A stretch of DNA of 64,000 nucleotides, from assembly GCF_040807025.1 (NCBI RefSeq), contig NC_090944.1, positions 111,848,238 to 111,912,237 of the forward strand, read 5' to 3'. Each line of letters opens with the position of its first letter. Position 1 is the stretch's first letter. The notes beneath the pieces were generated by a model. It had not been told where the DNA came from. It did no database searches and saw only the letters and a list, made by a program, of their open reading frames with translations. This document shows, piece after piece, positions 11,758 through 25,850 of the stretch. Source of the DNA: Struthio camelus. Taxonomy: Eukaryota; Chordata; Aves; Struthioniformes; Struthionidae. The translations under genes and the position numbers were made by a program.

Positions 11758-14700
11758 AAAAAGCTTACCAGGTTTTCATATGCTGTTTTCAAGCTTGGGA
11801 AAAATACTGGTTTCCATACAACCCTTAAAACTTAACTTGTCTTTTCTCCATGGTATTTAACCAAACCAATACGTTGAGGTGCAACCTTCCCCCGACAAAA
11901 TGCCGAAACTACCATCATAATGACTATAGTTTGAAATGCATAAGGAATGTGTATATACTTCAAAGTATGTTGCAGTCCTGATTTCAAGACAAAATAATAT
12001 GCGTTTTAGCACTACTTATAAAGCTAATTTTTAGCTGTCAGTACAAAAGGAAAAATACAAATTAATGCACATAACTTGTGAATACCAATTTACATCATGA
12101 ATCGTTTTGTATAAGCAATTAAGGAGAGGAAGTTTTCAAAGATGAGCAGATCCAGATTCTCTCTGCTTTAAGAACAAAATGTTTGATGCTTTATAAAGCA
12201 TTTGCCAGTTACAGAATCCTTTATCCTGTCTGAAAAGATGACCTACTGAGAATAATTGTGTAAAGGTCTGTGGAGTCTTAAGTCATTTTAAATAGCTAAC
12301 GTTCAGTTTTTGTATGGCATAACGTGGGCAAAATGACCTTATGTATTTTTAATTTGAGGTATAATAAAATATTATTTTGAAACTTGCTCTCCATATAAGC
12401 CCGCTATGGAGAGATACTCACTTTTTTTGTTGTTTCTATTTTTTGTAGTATGGTTATCAATGTGTTGACTTTAGGTTTCCGTAGAAACCAAGTTGAAGAT
12501 TCAAGTCTGATCTCAAAGGTAGCCTTAAAACAGAGCGCTTTATAGTACGTAAATAGGCTTCCTGACTTGTAGTAATATTTGTCATCTTACTTTCAATGGA
12601 TTGCTGACTTTTTAGTGAAACTTTAAAAATACTGAATTACGCATGAGGACAAAAATAAGCATATCTTTAAACAGATGAAACTGTTTTACTGAAGTGTACC
12701 ACAGACTGTATTTTATGCAGACATGGGGTAGAGCGCAGTCTGTGCCTGAATACAGCATTTTGAAAGCCAAATGAAGACAAGCTGGCTCATTTCTGATAAC
12801 TGCCAATCTGAACCCTATACAATAAAATACTTAATGGAAAGTACCTCTTTCAATACATGAAGCATCTGCAGTTGAAAGAGAGGGAATGTAGCAAAATCGG
12901 CGATACATGAGGACAGTATACGTAATTGTGACCCAGCTTTTCTGGTCATCTAAAATGAAAGCAATACCAATGAATTTTAAAATACAATTGCACATCTTGA
13001 TGATAACAAAGGTTAATCATATATTAGTATATAATATATAATTTCAATCCTTAGGACTGACCTATTATAGTATATAACTATATAATGGCTGCAGTCCTTC
13101 AAGGTATTGACTGCCACTTGAAAACATTTGATCTTCACCGAAATCATTGGAATTGAGAGGTGTCTACAATACATTTTCCTTCTGCAGTTCCACATGAGGC
13201 CAGTAGATGCACCAAAACTAAAAATTACAAAGTATGGAAGGTTATCATCTCTTTTGATATAAGGTTATGATGGCTGTAATAAAAGCAAGGCTATCATGTT
13301 TATGAACACCTCCAAAAAATTCAAGTAATTTGGTCAATTGGTGATTTTAAACAGTTTTAACAGCCTGGGGGCCAGCCATTAACATGGGATACTAACTCTT
13401 ACTGTACAATCTTTACTGATCTTTGTGTACATATTAACAAGTCTGATGAGGATAAAAATCCTGCTAATGTGAGATTCATATCTTGATACCCTTGTATTTA
13501 ACGGAAAATGGTAACGTGTTTTCATACTGTGTAGGAAATTCGTGCCTACAAAGGAATCAGTCTTCAGCTTTTGTAGCATTTAACCCTGATGTTTCCAAAA
13601 TAAAACTGAAGTCCTTATTGGTAGAAAAGACTTGTCTCTTCTCCTCTAAGTAATAACCACAAAAAATCTTACAAGACCTGAATGTCTGCCTGGAAGCAAT
13701 CACATGTGCACACTGGCCAACTAAAGTTCATTAGTCATACCAGTGAGTTTCCTGTGAACTGGTCACGAACAAAATGAGCACGGTCTGCCAGGCTCAAAAT
13801 TTTTTCCCACAGAAAACGCAATTTTGGTCATTTGAAGTACCTTGACAATGTTAGTATTATCCCTTCAAATGCACTTTTGTGGAGAAGTTTGCAGGAAAAT
13901 TACCTAAGCTGTGCACAGCAAAATAGATTACGTTGCTTTGAAAGGATTTTTTTCATGATGATTTTAAAAAAGAAAGTTGATTCATATTTTCTGTTTACTC
14001 ATTTGTAAAAGCAAACATAGGTATGGATTTATATATTAGTTCTTGCTCCATAAAACAAATCGCTGTTTATAATAAGGAGGCTTGGTAGGTAAGATAGGTC
14101 TTCAGCTTTGCTGGAGCTTTAACAGTTCACACGAGCAGATCTGCCCAGTACTCGAACAACAAAATGCTGGTTTTATAGTTGAAAACTAACATAACGTACG
14201 GCCTGTGAAATGTAACACAGTGTAGGGAATATCTTTTGCAGCTGACATAATAGTTTAACCATCAAGAAGACTGCGCAATGAGCAACCAACTGACAATCTG
14301 TTTTGACAAGGAATTTTAGTAATAATAATATAAATCTTTGGTCAGATTAATAAAATGTGAATGTTTGCATCTACAGCTTTTTAGACTCCTTTGTTCTTTA
14401 TAAACTCAAAGGTTTATAATTTTATAGAATGTTAATTTTATATATTGTTTGCATATCTGTGGAGAAATGTGTATGATATAATTTGGAAAAGTAATAAATG
14501 CATTCTCTTGATGTGAATACAGTGGTAGATGTATAAAATCATGAAATAAAATGTCCTGGCCTTGTTGGTGTATTTCACAGAGCAGGGGTCAAAACAAAGA
14601 GGTCCAGCCCTAACAAACGCATTCCTTTTTTAACAAAGGAATTCTGTGGCCGTTCATAGTGGTATTGTATCTTGGCAAAAACTTTTCTCCTTTAACAATT

Positions 14701-16167
14701 TTTTGCTACCGAAAAGGAGCGTTTGCCATTTAGAACCCAGGAGGATTATACAGCAGAAAATTTGAATACTTGATCTAGAAGTTAGTGTGACACAGCAAAT
14801 AAAGATAACCCTATACTACTATTTTTACGGGGTTATTCTTCTCAGCAACAGCAATTGAGTATCTATCTATTACAATTATGGACAACAGAACTGTCAAAAC
14901 AAAATAGAAAGGCAGACTTATAGCACGTACATTATTCCTTGGAAATTATTTATAAGAACAAATCCAGAAAAATTGACTGAATCTGACTTCCAGCTCCGTG
15001 AAATTTATTTACATTTAGAAGAAAAATATGAGGGAGTTCGTCCTGGAATTTCACTAGTGCAATGCTTACGTTATTAGCCCTTCTACAAGCTAAAGGGATA
15101 GGATGAACGCATTTAAGACACACTTGGGTGATTCTTCAAATGAAGCCATTTCAAACATATCTCCAAAAATTAACACAAGTGATGTTCTTCTAAAAAAATT
15201 GTGTGAATAATGTAGCAGATCAGCGGATTATGAACTATTCTAGCATCAGCCCATTGCGTTATTATGAAAATTAACAGAATTTTAGGTTAGAAATCATGGG
15301 TGTTTTTACTTCTCATATTTTATTAGCTTTAAAAGTTTTAATGTAAGATTAATTGCTGAAGAAATGAAGCAGCTGTCCAAATAGTCCTATGAGAACATTA
15401 TATAAGTGTTTTTCTAAAAGAACTTCTAAAATGTTTTGGAAGCAGAAGTAGCAGCAAGAGTAATACTTGAATGCATCTTTAATGTTTTAATGCTGTTATT
15501 ATTTTCCAGATACGCTCAGCACTATTAGTTTGAGTCACAACTTTGGATACGTCGAACATCAAAAAATAAAAAAGATTATTGATGTCACAGAGCATTTTAT
15601 ACGTTGTCATAAGAATTTTAAAAAGAACAGCAAATAGATTCATTAAATTTTAAAAATCAGAAAGTTAAAAATCAGAATTCCTTCCCGTGTATCCCAGGAA
15701 TCTCTGACTTCAATTTTTATTTCTATCTTTCTTTTGATTGCTATTTTACCTATACTGGAGTAGCAACCAGGAATTATAATAGACGCCTCTATTATACTTT
15801 GGCTCTACAGCCATAGATCAAAATGACAATGCTGCTCCAAAACCCAGATAACCTAAGACTGAAAATCAAAAGATGTATACAGACCAAAAAAAAAGAAGCA
15901 GGCAAGGAAACACATGGCTTTTTTCTGTAGCGTGAGTGCAGCTAACTTACTCAGTCTGAGACAAGTTTTTAAAATACTAAGTATTTACATATAAGCTGTT
16001 TCTAGTGTCTTTGTTTTGTTTTGTTTTACTTTTAGAGCTTCTCACACAGAGTGCAGTACTTAGATGATAATCCCTTCTACATTGCTAAAGGCCTTGTCAT
16101 ATGTACTGGCTGTGCCAAGATAGCACGGGCTCTAACCATGACTTCTGTTGTTAGGGTTTAATTGGTA

Positions 16168-16223
16168 TTTGAAGTTGAAGTCAGTTGAGCCATCTGATGG
16201 GAAACTATGTGAAATTGGGGCCA
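16168..16223 (+). repeat. possible old sauropsid repeat, diverged copy
   Basis: Reads gttgaagtcagttgagccat followed by ctgatgg and gaaattggggcca. It aligns loosely with the tgaagtcaatggag ... ctgaggatctggcc part of the repeat seen at 11,384-11,470. Diverged enough to be uncertain. Confidence 0.3.
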
Positions 16224-19200
16224 TATATTAGAATAGCATTCTTGCATCCCTAATCACAGACCCACACTAGATGCTATATGAGCGTAAAAGAGAAAAACAT
16301 TCTCAACAAAGTTCATTCTCTAAGTATACAGCCATCCAGAGGATCACTGAAAAGCATGAGTAATAACAAAATAACTTGAATTAAAAAAAAAATCAAATCT
16401 AAAAGCCCTTTGGTAATATAAAATTGCCCACTGTTACGCGTATCTTTCCTGAAAGCACATTTTGTTTCTCAGCAGTCAAAAGCAGAATGAAGCTTCCTGT
16501 TAACCTTCAAAAGAGTATTAGCTACAGCAGAAAACAAAGACAAATTCTACATGAAACTCTTTTCAAAAAGGGGCTAGGTACACTAAAAACAAACTTACAA
16601 ATACTAAAAATGCAGTGCAGCGCACAGCTCAGAACGAGTCACATGACTGCTTATTTGAGGATGCCAGAATTTTGTTGTATCCTTGGAAAGCGAAGAATAT
16701 TTGTCATTGGAATACAGTGAACAGAACCAGAAATCCTTCACCCAGAGCTTTACCCATTGTTCTCTCAGTTGCATAGGTCCTCCCCTGCAAGGGTCCTCTC
16801 CTCCAATATGCATGTACAACCCTTATCTAACAGCTGTGCTCTCTGTATTTCCCATTCGTTTACAGATCTATTTTTCTGAGATACCTGAATGGTACTTCCT
16901 CTTTCTCCTCTCATTCTGTCAAGTGAAGAAAACCAGTTGGTGTGCTCTCCAATTTTTAAGGGGTTTGCCACAAAAATCACTTTTGTTCATTTTATCCTAT
17001 TGTTCATTTTACATATTGTATCTGGAGTAACTTTGAGATGGACAAATGTATTTAGGTACCTAACATAACATGTTTGATACGCAGCCTTTCCAGTTATCTT
17101 GGATTCCTGCCAAAGATTCTTGTTTATAACACCCAAATCTATATGGACTCCTAGAGTATCCCAGCCTTTGGTGTGGCCTATTTTGGATGTATGGTGGGTT
17201 GATTCAAACTGAGCTAAACGGTCACAGCGGCTTTTTGATCTCCATTGCCTCGAGAGGCTTAAAAATCACGTATGTCTGAAGACAGAATCTTCTTCAAAGG
17301 AGTCAGGCAACCAGCAGTGAACTAAAACTAGCTTTGCTAGGTTGCTTTGTTTTGGAAAATCTATTTGCCATCTGGGTTATGGAAGACAGACTCGGAGAGG
17401 TAAATGCGAGGTTACCCTCAGCAAGACCAGGCTCCATGAAGCTCATCCGCTTCCCTCTTTATAGCGGACTCCATTTCTAGCGCCTCTGTCCTGTTAGTTT
17501 TCTTAGACTTCTCTCTTTCACATTTCCACTGATCCTCACCCAAGGAGCATTAAGGTTAAACATTAAAATCTAGTGTTTCTGAGGCTGCTGTTACCTTTGC
17601 CTTCTCCTCACATAGACTGTCCCATGCACTTCTGAAGTGCGGTTCAACTCCAGATTGAGAACTGAGAACTCCAGAACTGAGAGCAAATATCCAAACATTT
17701 CTCTCTGTGTCAGTGTAGAATAAAAGCTTTCTCCTCCCCTACAATAAGTGTCACACACAATGGGAGGAAACAGTCGCTCAAAGCAAAGCTTTTACAAAGC
17801 AATACAAAATAGTCTAAACCATCCTCATCTAACTCTACATTTACAATCTTAACCTACCACCCCCACATCCAGCAGCCAATTCAAACCCACTAAAAACTCT
17901 GCAGTAAAGATCACCTGCCTGCGTTTGGCCACCTACTCGTATGCCAGCATTAGTAGTCACTCAGCACAAATACCTGACAGCTGAACAGGTACTGCCAAAG
18001 GGATGTTAGAGTTATAGATTCATAGTTACCCCTTTACATTTTGGTGGATTACCAAAATTAAATTGTTGCTTCTACCAAGCATCTGTAGAGCACACTGGCC
18101 AAGCTGGGACAGTACACTTCCATTGGCTGGTCCATTTCCAACAGTGTATGACAGAGTAACGCTACCAGCAGCTCAGCAGCCTCAGAAACAGGTAGTCTTT
18201 CGCCCTCATATTAAAGATCCCAGTTTAAGACCCTCAAGAAGAATCCATTACTTTTATGTTCCCTCCATTGTGGACTTATCACTACTTACAGTCCAGGATT
18301 GTCATGTGAACTGGAAGAACATTGCAGATAGCAGATGGAAGACTGGTGAATGAAAAAAGGAGATGGAGTGAAGGGTTAGGGAGAGGTTAAAAATTTTAAA
18401 TCTAACAATGCAAAGGGCCATTTCACATATTGGTTAGTCACCTATTTGTGACAGGCTCTGAGACAGTAATGAAGTCCTGTCTAACAGCGACTCCCCAAAA
18501 GTTAAGAACATAAAATGCACATTAACTGTCAGACCCTAAACACAATAGGACTTCATGGTGCTTTTTTCAGCCATTTTCCTTATCACTGCTACTGTCCTGC
18601 CATACCCTCCCTGAAAACACATCTCTGCTTTCTTCCTTTGCCAGACTTTTTCCATCCAACTCCATTTCTCTTCAGTTACCTGTTACCCCAGTTCCTCTGT
18701 CCCCAGCTGCCCCATTTTCTGTCACTAACCACACTAGCAGGCTTCTGTGCCTGCACAGAGTACCTCCAAAATGGCACTGCCACGCCACCTCAGTGGCCCT
18801 GCAGGCTGAGCGTCTGCTTTCCTATCCTGCTCATTCGGTTCTGTTCCACTGTTACCTTTGTATGTACCGACATATATAAACTGTGTCCCGCCGCTTGAGG
18901 AATCATGCTGAAAAGCAGTTCCCCAGTCTGCTCATCACTAGTAAATACAACCCAACTGGTATTTTGCTAAAAATAAGCACTTTCACCAATTTCCTGGGGT
19001 TATACACTGTAACAGTAACTTGTATTGCCAATATTTGTGATTTACTATTTCTTTCTAAATGTCTTCTGAATATGTCACTGGCAGAAGGAGTCTTTCACAT
19101 CAGGAGAATAAAAAGAGAATCTTGCACCGTCTTATCCCATTCAGCAGTTGTTTTCCTTTCCATTCAGCACTCATCACCATCAAAAGGCATGAAGCATCCA

Positions 19201-22200
19201 CTATAAGGGGATCCAGGGATCCTACAGGCTGCAACTCAGCAGAATACACACACAAGCAAATAGATTTTTGACTTAAAAAACAAAAAGGTCACATCTTTTC
19301 CACTCTGCGATAAGCATCAGAAAATTCGATTGAAATGTGTCATCTCAGCATGGAGAGTCCCTAGTCCCTACCTGACCCTTTAACCACAACAGCTGATAAA
19401 CTAAACACAGCTTTTGCTGGTTACACAGGCCAAAGTTGTGGTCAGCACCATGTCAGCCAACTCACATGCTAGGCTTGTGATAACATTTGCAGCAAACGCT
19501 GCTGTGTTTAGCTTTGCACTCTCTAATGTGGGCTCCTACGCAACATCTTTATCCTACTAGTTTTCTCCTACTGTTTTAAAGGAGGCTATACTAAAAACAA
19601 GACCTACTACTCTGATGTTAAAAAGAGAACGAAACAAAAGTTCAGCTAAAGTACCATGAATTGTCTTGGAGACTAAAGCAAGAAGATAAGCACTACAGGA
19701 CTTGACTAGGCTTTTATTTCACTGTTCAAGTGAGAGACATCCTGAAGCAAACAAAAGATGTTCAGCTTGCATGTTAAGAGTTCAGAGGAAACACAGGATA
19801 AGTCCATTGTAGAAAAATGCAGTTATTTACCTGTAGTCATAAATAATCCATAAACTCTCTGCTTGGTCTTGTAGTTCCTTCTCATGCATCAAACATGCAA
19901 ATCGTAACTCATCAATTACTTTTTTCTGTAACCAGCTTTAAGAAAGTTTTTAAGCTTTAGGCCTGTAATCACCCAAAAAGGAACGCAAAAGGGGCACATA
20001 CGGGTATTGTTCCAAAGTTCAAATTCATTTGTGTGGGAATCAAAGTCAGCTCTCAGACTGCACTGAACATACCTGGGATCTTAAATAAAATGTTTTTAAC
20101 AGCATTAGGAAAAATGGTTCCCTTGTCTCTATCCTTAAAACCTTTCTGAAAGGCAGGCATGTAGATCTCACTCCTAATTCATTTCTGCCTGAAACACTAC
20201 AAACATGATGCTATAATTTAATAACCTAGTGAAAGTATAGAAAGAAATTAGAATAACTTGGTGCCCATCATTTTCATGTAATCTCTACATTATATGGCAA
20301 GTGTTTAGCCATAGCGTATAATAAGCTTGAGGTTCAAACGATAGCAGTCTGATATTGTCTGTTTGGTGGCAACTGGATCTGGAACAAGCAATTTAATGAG
20401 GTTCAAAGCAGTGCCTCCAGCAATTCTGAGGATCCATTGAAGCAAGCTTCCATTCTGCCTTTGGACAGTGAATGACACATACTGTTTTCTAAAAGAGACA
20501 CGGAATCCCTCAGGAAACCGTATCACCTCCTAATTGCAAAATCTAAAGAGAGCTATACTGGAGGAAGGGAAACAATCAATAGTATACACAGCAAAAAGCA
20601 AGTAAAATCATGGCGCCCAATTCAGTTTCCGTACCTCCTCACCACCACTGCTCACCTTCCTGAAGCTGCAGAATATGACATAGCACTCTTACTAGAACAC
20701 CCCTGTGCTACCAATGGTCCTGCAAGCTCCACTGTCCTCTGGGAAAACAGAACTTGTACTTTCCTGTTACAAAAGCTCAGGCTCCTATATACTGAGCCAA
20801 ATGAAACTCTCCGTTAGCAATTGGCATCACAGAAACTACACAAGACAGTGGAGCCAGAGATGGTTCAGCAATATTTATTGTGAAAAATTCTTAGGAGGGA
20901 GAAGAGTGTCAAAATACAGGTTTTCAGCAGAAATTTTCGGTGAGATGTTAAATGTGGTCAGCACCTGAATCACACCGCTTCCATTCATATCCACACACCT
21001 GCACTTACACAGGTGATCTCTTGCTTGTGAAAAAACAAAGAGATGAGAAGAGCAGTACTAAGAAGCCTAATCTCATCAGAGCTCTTTAAGGCTGTGTATA
21101 CTCAGCTGAAGCAAAGTTCCTGCACAATGCAGATGCAGATGCTGCAGGCAGCATTTATTGGGTGGCCTCCCTGTTTCTGCAGCTGTCCAGTCCTTCAACA
21201 CATGCAGGGACTGGGCTCAGAAACAGTTCCTTTCTGCTTTCCCTGCTTTTATCCTACTCACTACAACAGCCTCTAGGCCTCTTTTTCCAGAGCTGCAACA
21301 AGTTCCTTCTTCGCCTCACTTTGGACTTTCTCTACGTTCTCCCCAATTCTTTCTCTCCCATACTCCTACCTGATCTTCTCAACTTCTTTCTCCTATGGAG
21401 GGAAGCGCTATGAGAAGGGAAAGTACTGGGTGTACTGCTTGGACTCCCAGTTCTACAGCACCCCTGTTCTGATGACAGTAGAAAGCACGGGTAGGTATGC
21501 AAAACTAACAGTGAGAATATTTAAATTAGAAAAAATATAACTTAAAATAAAGCAAGAAAGAAAAAAGGGAAGAACTTCAAGAAACCTGCATGAGGTTGCA
21601 AGACCTCCTGAAACAGATCCGAGTTATATTATGCTATGAGGAGACCAAACTGGACTAATTATATGCTAACGGAATGTCAGTGAGGCTACAGTATGCTGCA
21701 AAGAAGATAATTAGAAGAGACTGTCAGTCGTAAAATGCTTTATCACAGGATAATGGTTCCTGCTGCTAGAAGAATACAATCCTCAAAAATAAATGTAGTC
21801 AAAACTATGCATTTATTTTCAGTGCAGGAAACATTGATCTCATGGCAGCAATCTAATTTTATGATGTTACCTCTGATATACTAAATGATTCATAAACCAA
21901 GAATATTTTCTATGAGTAAGATTTCTCTAGTAACCAGATAGTTAACATTAGTATTACTAAATTTAAGTATGCCCCCTTTTTAATTAGCCAAACAGAAACC
22001 CCTTAGGTTACAGCCCTGTTGACAAATAATCTGGGCAAAGCTGGCCTTCTGAGTCAGTATAGGGAGAGTTCAGCCAGCTCTGAGATGTTTTATCCCACGG
22101 CAATACCAAGAAGAGCACCTTAGAGGTAATAGCTGCGAATGCGACTCCAGGCAGGCATCAGGATCTAGAAAATCCACCCTCATGTTCAATTTTCCATAAT

Positions 22201-25040
22201 TTTCCAGGCTATTCCTCTGTAGAAAGTAGTGCAGACAACAGATACAATGCGTAAAATGGAGCAGTTGATGCTGATAACCTGACATCCACACGTGCCCTTT
22301 TCAGGGGGGGATTACTTCAGAGTAGTTCTAATCTGGTCCTATTGACTGAATAGTGGCTGGGGCACATGAGGTGTGCCACTGAAGTGCATCTTACAGTCTA
22401 GCAGGAAGTCCTGCTTCATCTAAAAATGAATCCATTTGTGAGCTCCAAAACTGCTCAGTGATGCAAATCAAAGGACAGTTAGCAGGAAGAAATGGGTGAT
22501 TCACTTCAAAAGCACATTCCTGATCTAAAGCTTCCCAGCTGAGTGTATCTGGAGGAAGGTTCCCTTTTTGTTCCTTACATTTCAGTTTCTCCTCTTCAAT
22601 AAAGATCTGCCGTTTTCACCTCTTGTGGATTCAGGGAAATTTAAGCAACTCACTGGAGTTGCAGATCCCAGTTTAGTAAATTAGAACCTGCTACCAAAAG
22701 ATTTGCTTTTCTTAGGCTGCCTCTTGGCTGAGCAGTCACGGCACACAGCGTGGTCCTGATTTCCTATTCAGTCTGGAGACTCAGCCCAAGCCTGCGGTAG
22801 TTTCCTTCCTATGGAAAACTGGCTTCAGGAGCAGACTAGGAGATGACTCTTTGGCTCTGCATTCTGGACGTAGCCTTAGCTGAAACACAGATTTTACAAC
22901 ACACGTCTACTGTCCTGACATGGATTCTTGAATATTCAGATCAACCAAAAACAAAGTACTACTACTTGATGGCACTAACCTAAAAATTACTAGCAGTGAT
23001 CCTCTGTTTGGAAGAATTACTGTTATTCTTGTTTCTTTGTCCCCTGAACAGCATGGGTTCAATGCATTCTATCAAACAGAATTGCTTCAGCATATACTAA
23101 TAGGTCAGTTTCCATTTTGTTGAGGGTGGAGGTCTAACAGTTTATACTTTCATTAGGAAGTAACAACCCAGAATTTGTGAACTTTTGAAATTTTATCAAC
23201 TGTGATAGCTGCTACAAGAACTCAAAAGGTTGTGTGAAATTCCGCTTTCATCCATTCACGCTCCTTACATCTTGAGGCTTGAGAGAGAAGTGGGAAAACC
23301 TGATCACATACTAAGAAGTGAACAAACTGACAAATTTTTAAAGCCAAGCTCATGATTTTTGAACAGTTGGTTTTGACAATCCTGCCCCTTTAGGGATTAT
23401 TATCTTCTCCAGGGAACTGTTAAGAGAGGATACAGGGCAGTGTCACTGGCGGGAGAGGGTAAATTAAGCCCAAGCATAGCTGTATGAAGTGTTCCGAAAT
23501 GTGACTGATAATAACTGAGATCACAAATACAAGTGACTAACGAGTGGGCGCTGGACCAAGTAAGCAAAAGACTTTGATACTCAAGTTAAGCCACCTGGTG
23601 TGACTTGCCCTGTGTGTTTCCCAGACAATTATATTTTACTTGTTCATACCGTGCTTTCCTTTGTTTCCTCTGAGAAACAGCGCATAGGCGCTTTTCTCAG
23701 CCTGGCTCTACATTACTCTCTACCATACTATATAAAATGCAGAAAGCATTTGCAGAAGGGCTTTTTTTGTTTGTTTGTTTCATCCTCCTCTTTCTTTCTC
23801 CTTTTGGTCTATAGAACTTGCCATATTCAGGGAAGTTTGCTAAGACAGTAAGGATGTCGTTGTCTCTGGAATCCAGTCTGTGGATTTACATACAAAAAGA
23901 CTGGCAAGAAGAAACGAAATATGAGGACAGTGCATTACAGTCCCACTGCCTACAAAAAATCTGAGAAAAATAAACTTTTGCTGGGGACTGCTGAACGTTT
24001 GGGAGGTAAACACTTACAGCCTAGGGAGGAGATGGAAGAGATGAAGGAAGATTCTGGCAGCAGTGTAAAAACATAAAACCTAGGAGACACATTTTACCTT
24101 TAGATGTCCAGAGATACTGCTCACTTTATTTGCAAATATATTCCACTACCTGTAGAATGTTGAAAGGAAAAATCTCAGGAAGAATAAGGCACTGCCATCT
24201 TGAGATTTCCCTTGTGGTTGCAGAGGACAAAGGATGTCATGGCAGAAAACCTGTACACAGGAACTTCAACCTACAGTCGTCCCTATCAAAATCAAAGGGG
24301 CAAAGGATCCATCCTTCTAGTACAGCATTTCAAAAGTGATAATGGTTATAAGACATATAAATAGGGCCTAGGGATTTCAAATTATTTTCTTAAAAGTAGA
24401 ATACAGAGAGCTTCCAGGTATTATGAAATAAATATTTTCAGTATCTCTAAGTCTGTTGAAGAGAAATCTCTTAGTTGACAATGACAGTTTAAGTCTTTAT
24501 TGCCCTTGTGTACTGAATATAGTACGGATACACTTTGAGATAAAGTGCCAGTAAATTCTCAGGTACACTTTTTAGAAGCAACCACTGCCTTTGATTATTC
24601 TGTGCACAGACTTAATTTATTTCTTTCACTTGAAAAAATGTTTCAAATATAATATATTTACAATATCAGTCTCTTACATTAATAGAGCTTATGCTTTGTG
24701 ATCATCTTCTAGTTTGGGGGTTTATATATATATGTATATATTTATACACACAGACACATGAAACAAACATTAAGCAAATCCAATTTCTCCCGATTAAAAG
24801 TGAGTACTGCATAAACAAAACATGAGTGCACACAGCAATTTCATGTTCTAAATCCACCCACACAGTTGTTCTCAGTAATTCAAGAACAGAGCTGCATGGG
24901 CAGATTCTCAGAGTCTGAGTTACAGACATCTGTGCTGAAATAATGATCAGCATATGAAGGTTTTGTTCATTCAGCAACAGGATAAGGTCTTGTTTTTTGT
25001 TTCATCCTCCAAAAGAAAATAAATACACAAAAATTGAAGC

Positions 25041-25056
25041 AAAAAAAAAAAAAAAA
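25041..25056 (+). repeat. poly-A run (16 A)
   Basis: Sixteen consecutive A. It may mark the tail of an otherwise unrecognised insertion; no partner feature is seen. Confidence 0.9.
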
Positions 25057-25302
25057 CCCTCAAGGTGCTCTGCTTCTTTCATTCAGTCCCAGAAATCTAC
25101 TCATCTTGAAGGATAATCTTGATGCTATTTCAGAAGCAAGCCATGATAAATACAAACTTGCAAGTATTAAATCAGGTACCTTTAAAATACGGAAAAAATG
25201 GAATACATTAGACTACAGTGTGGGTCTTAGGGCAGTATTGTCTCTAGCTGCTGCCAATACCGCTCTGCAGACAAAGGTATGAAAGATTTATCAGACAGAC
25301 AG

Positions 25303-25330
25303 AATGGGATTAGAATAATCTAATCCCATT
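25303..25330. repeat. perfect 12-bp inverted repeat with 4-nt loop
   Basis: AATGGGATTAGA (25303-25314) and TCTAATCCCATT (25319-25330) are exact complements separated by ATAA. It lies about 90 bases before the CR1-type relic. Confidence 0.9.
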
Positions 25331-25419
25331 ATATTGCCCCCAATTGACCTAATGTCTAAAAGTCAGAGCTTAGCTTAAAGTTTTTCCTCCTAGGACATTT
25401 TGTTTATATTAACTGTACA

Positions 25420-25850
25420 TAGTTTTATGGTCCACAAGGATGCCCAATCCTTCTTTGAAGTCTGCCAGAGTTAGTGGCCTTATTTCACCTCAGTGACTTC
25501 CAATGGTAGTAAGTTTCACAGTCTAATTACTCAATATATCAGAAAGTCTGATAAGCAAAGGAGTCTTTGGCAAAAGTCTAGAAACTAAAGCAAAAGCCAG
25601 AGCAAGAGCCTAAAGCAAAAGAAAGTTTCTTCCTTTAAAGGAAAGACTTTACATAATTCTGAATGTTTTACTTTCCTTTTCATAGACTGTCCCCATGCTC
25701 TTGTGTTATGTGAACAAGAGCATTCATTTGTTACTTTAATTTTAATCGCATCATCCTCTTATGCATCCCTTTTGCAAGGTAAACAATTACTAATCCTTTT
25801 AATTTTCTGAGCTGAAACAACAGAGAGACAGAGACTAGACTTCATTTCAA
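25420..25850 (-). repeat. old CR1/L3-type LINE relic, antisense
   Basis: On the plus strand the blocks gaagtctgccagagttagtg, agtttcacagtctaa, tttcttccttt, ctgtccccatgctcttgtgt and tatgcatcccttttgcaagg appear in order. Read on the minus strand they follow the 3' coding end of amniote CR1 elements, with segments like cataacacaagaac and acctgtggaactcc. The copy is diverged and broken by insertions around 25,560-25,630. Family name and limits are approximate. Confidence 0.55.

Larger units (their letters stand above)
9433..14600 (+). other. KCNG3: KCNG3 3' untranslated region and downstream sequence
   Basis: Sequence after the KCNG3 stop. AATAAA hexamers occur at 10931-10936, 12363-12368, 12821-12826, 14493-14498 and 14545-14550. 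Any of them could end the transcript and the sequence alone does not decide. The region is AT-rich and carries a CA/CGCA microsatellite (11724-11757) and two copies of an old repeat (10004-10087, 11384-11470). No open frame here has recognisable protein features. Confidence 0.45.

Noticed and set aside
17041..17080. atttaggtacctaac motif like a repeat common in turtles
   Set aside because: Only a short block matches; too little to call an element.
18515..18898. 127-codon plus frame
   Set aside because: Created by a pyrimidine-rich stretch (Phe, Leu, Pro, Ser); no splice context or domain.
20305..20526. 73-codon minus frame with fairly protein-like composition
   Set aside because: No family recognised, no good borders, isolated; could not be linked to any neighbour.
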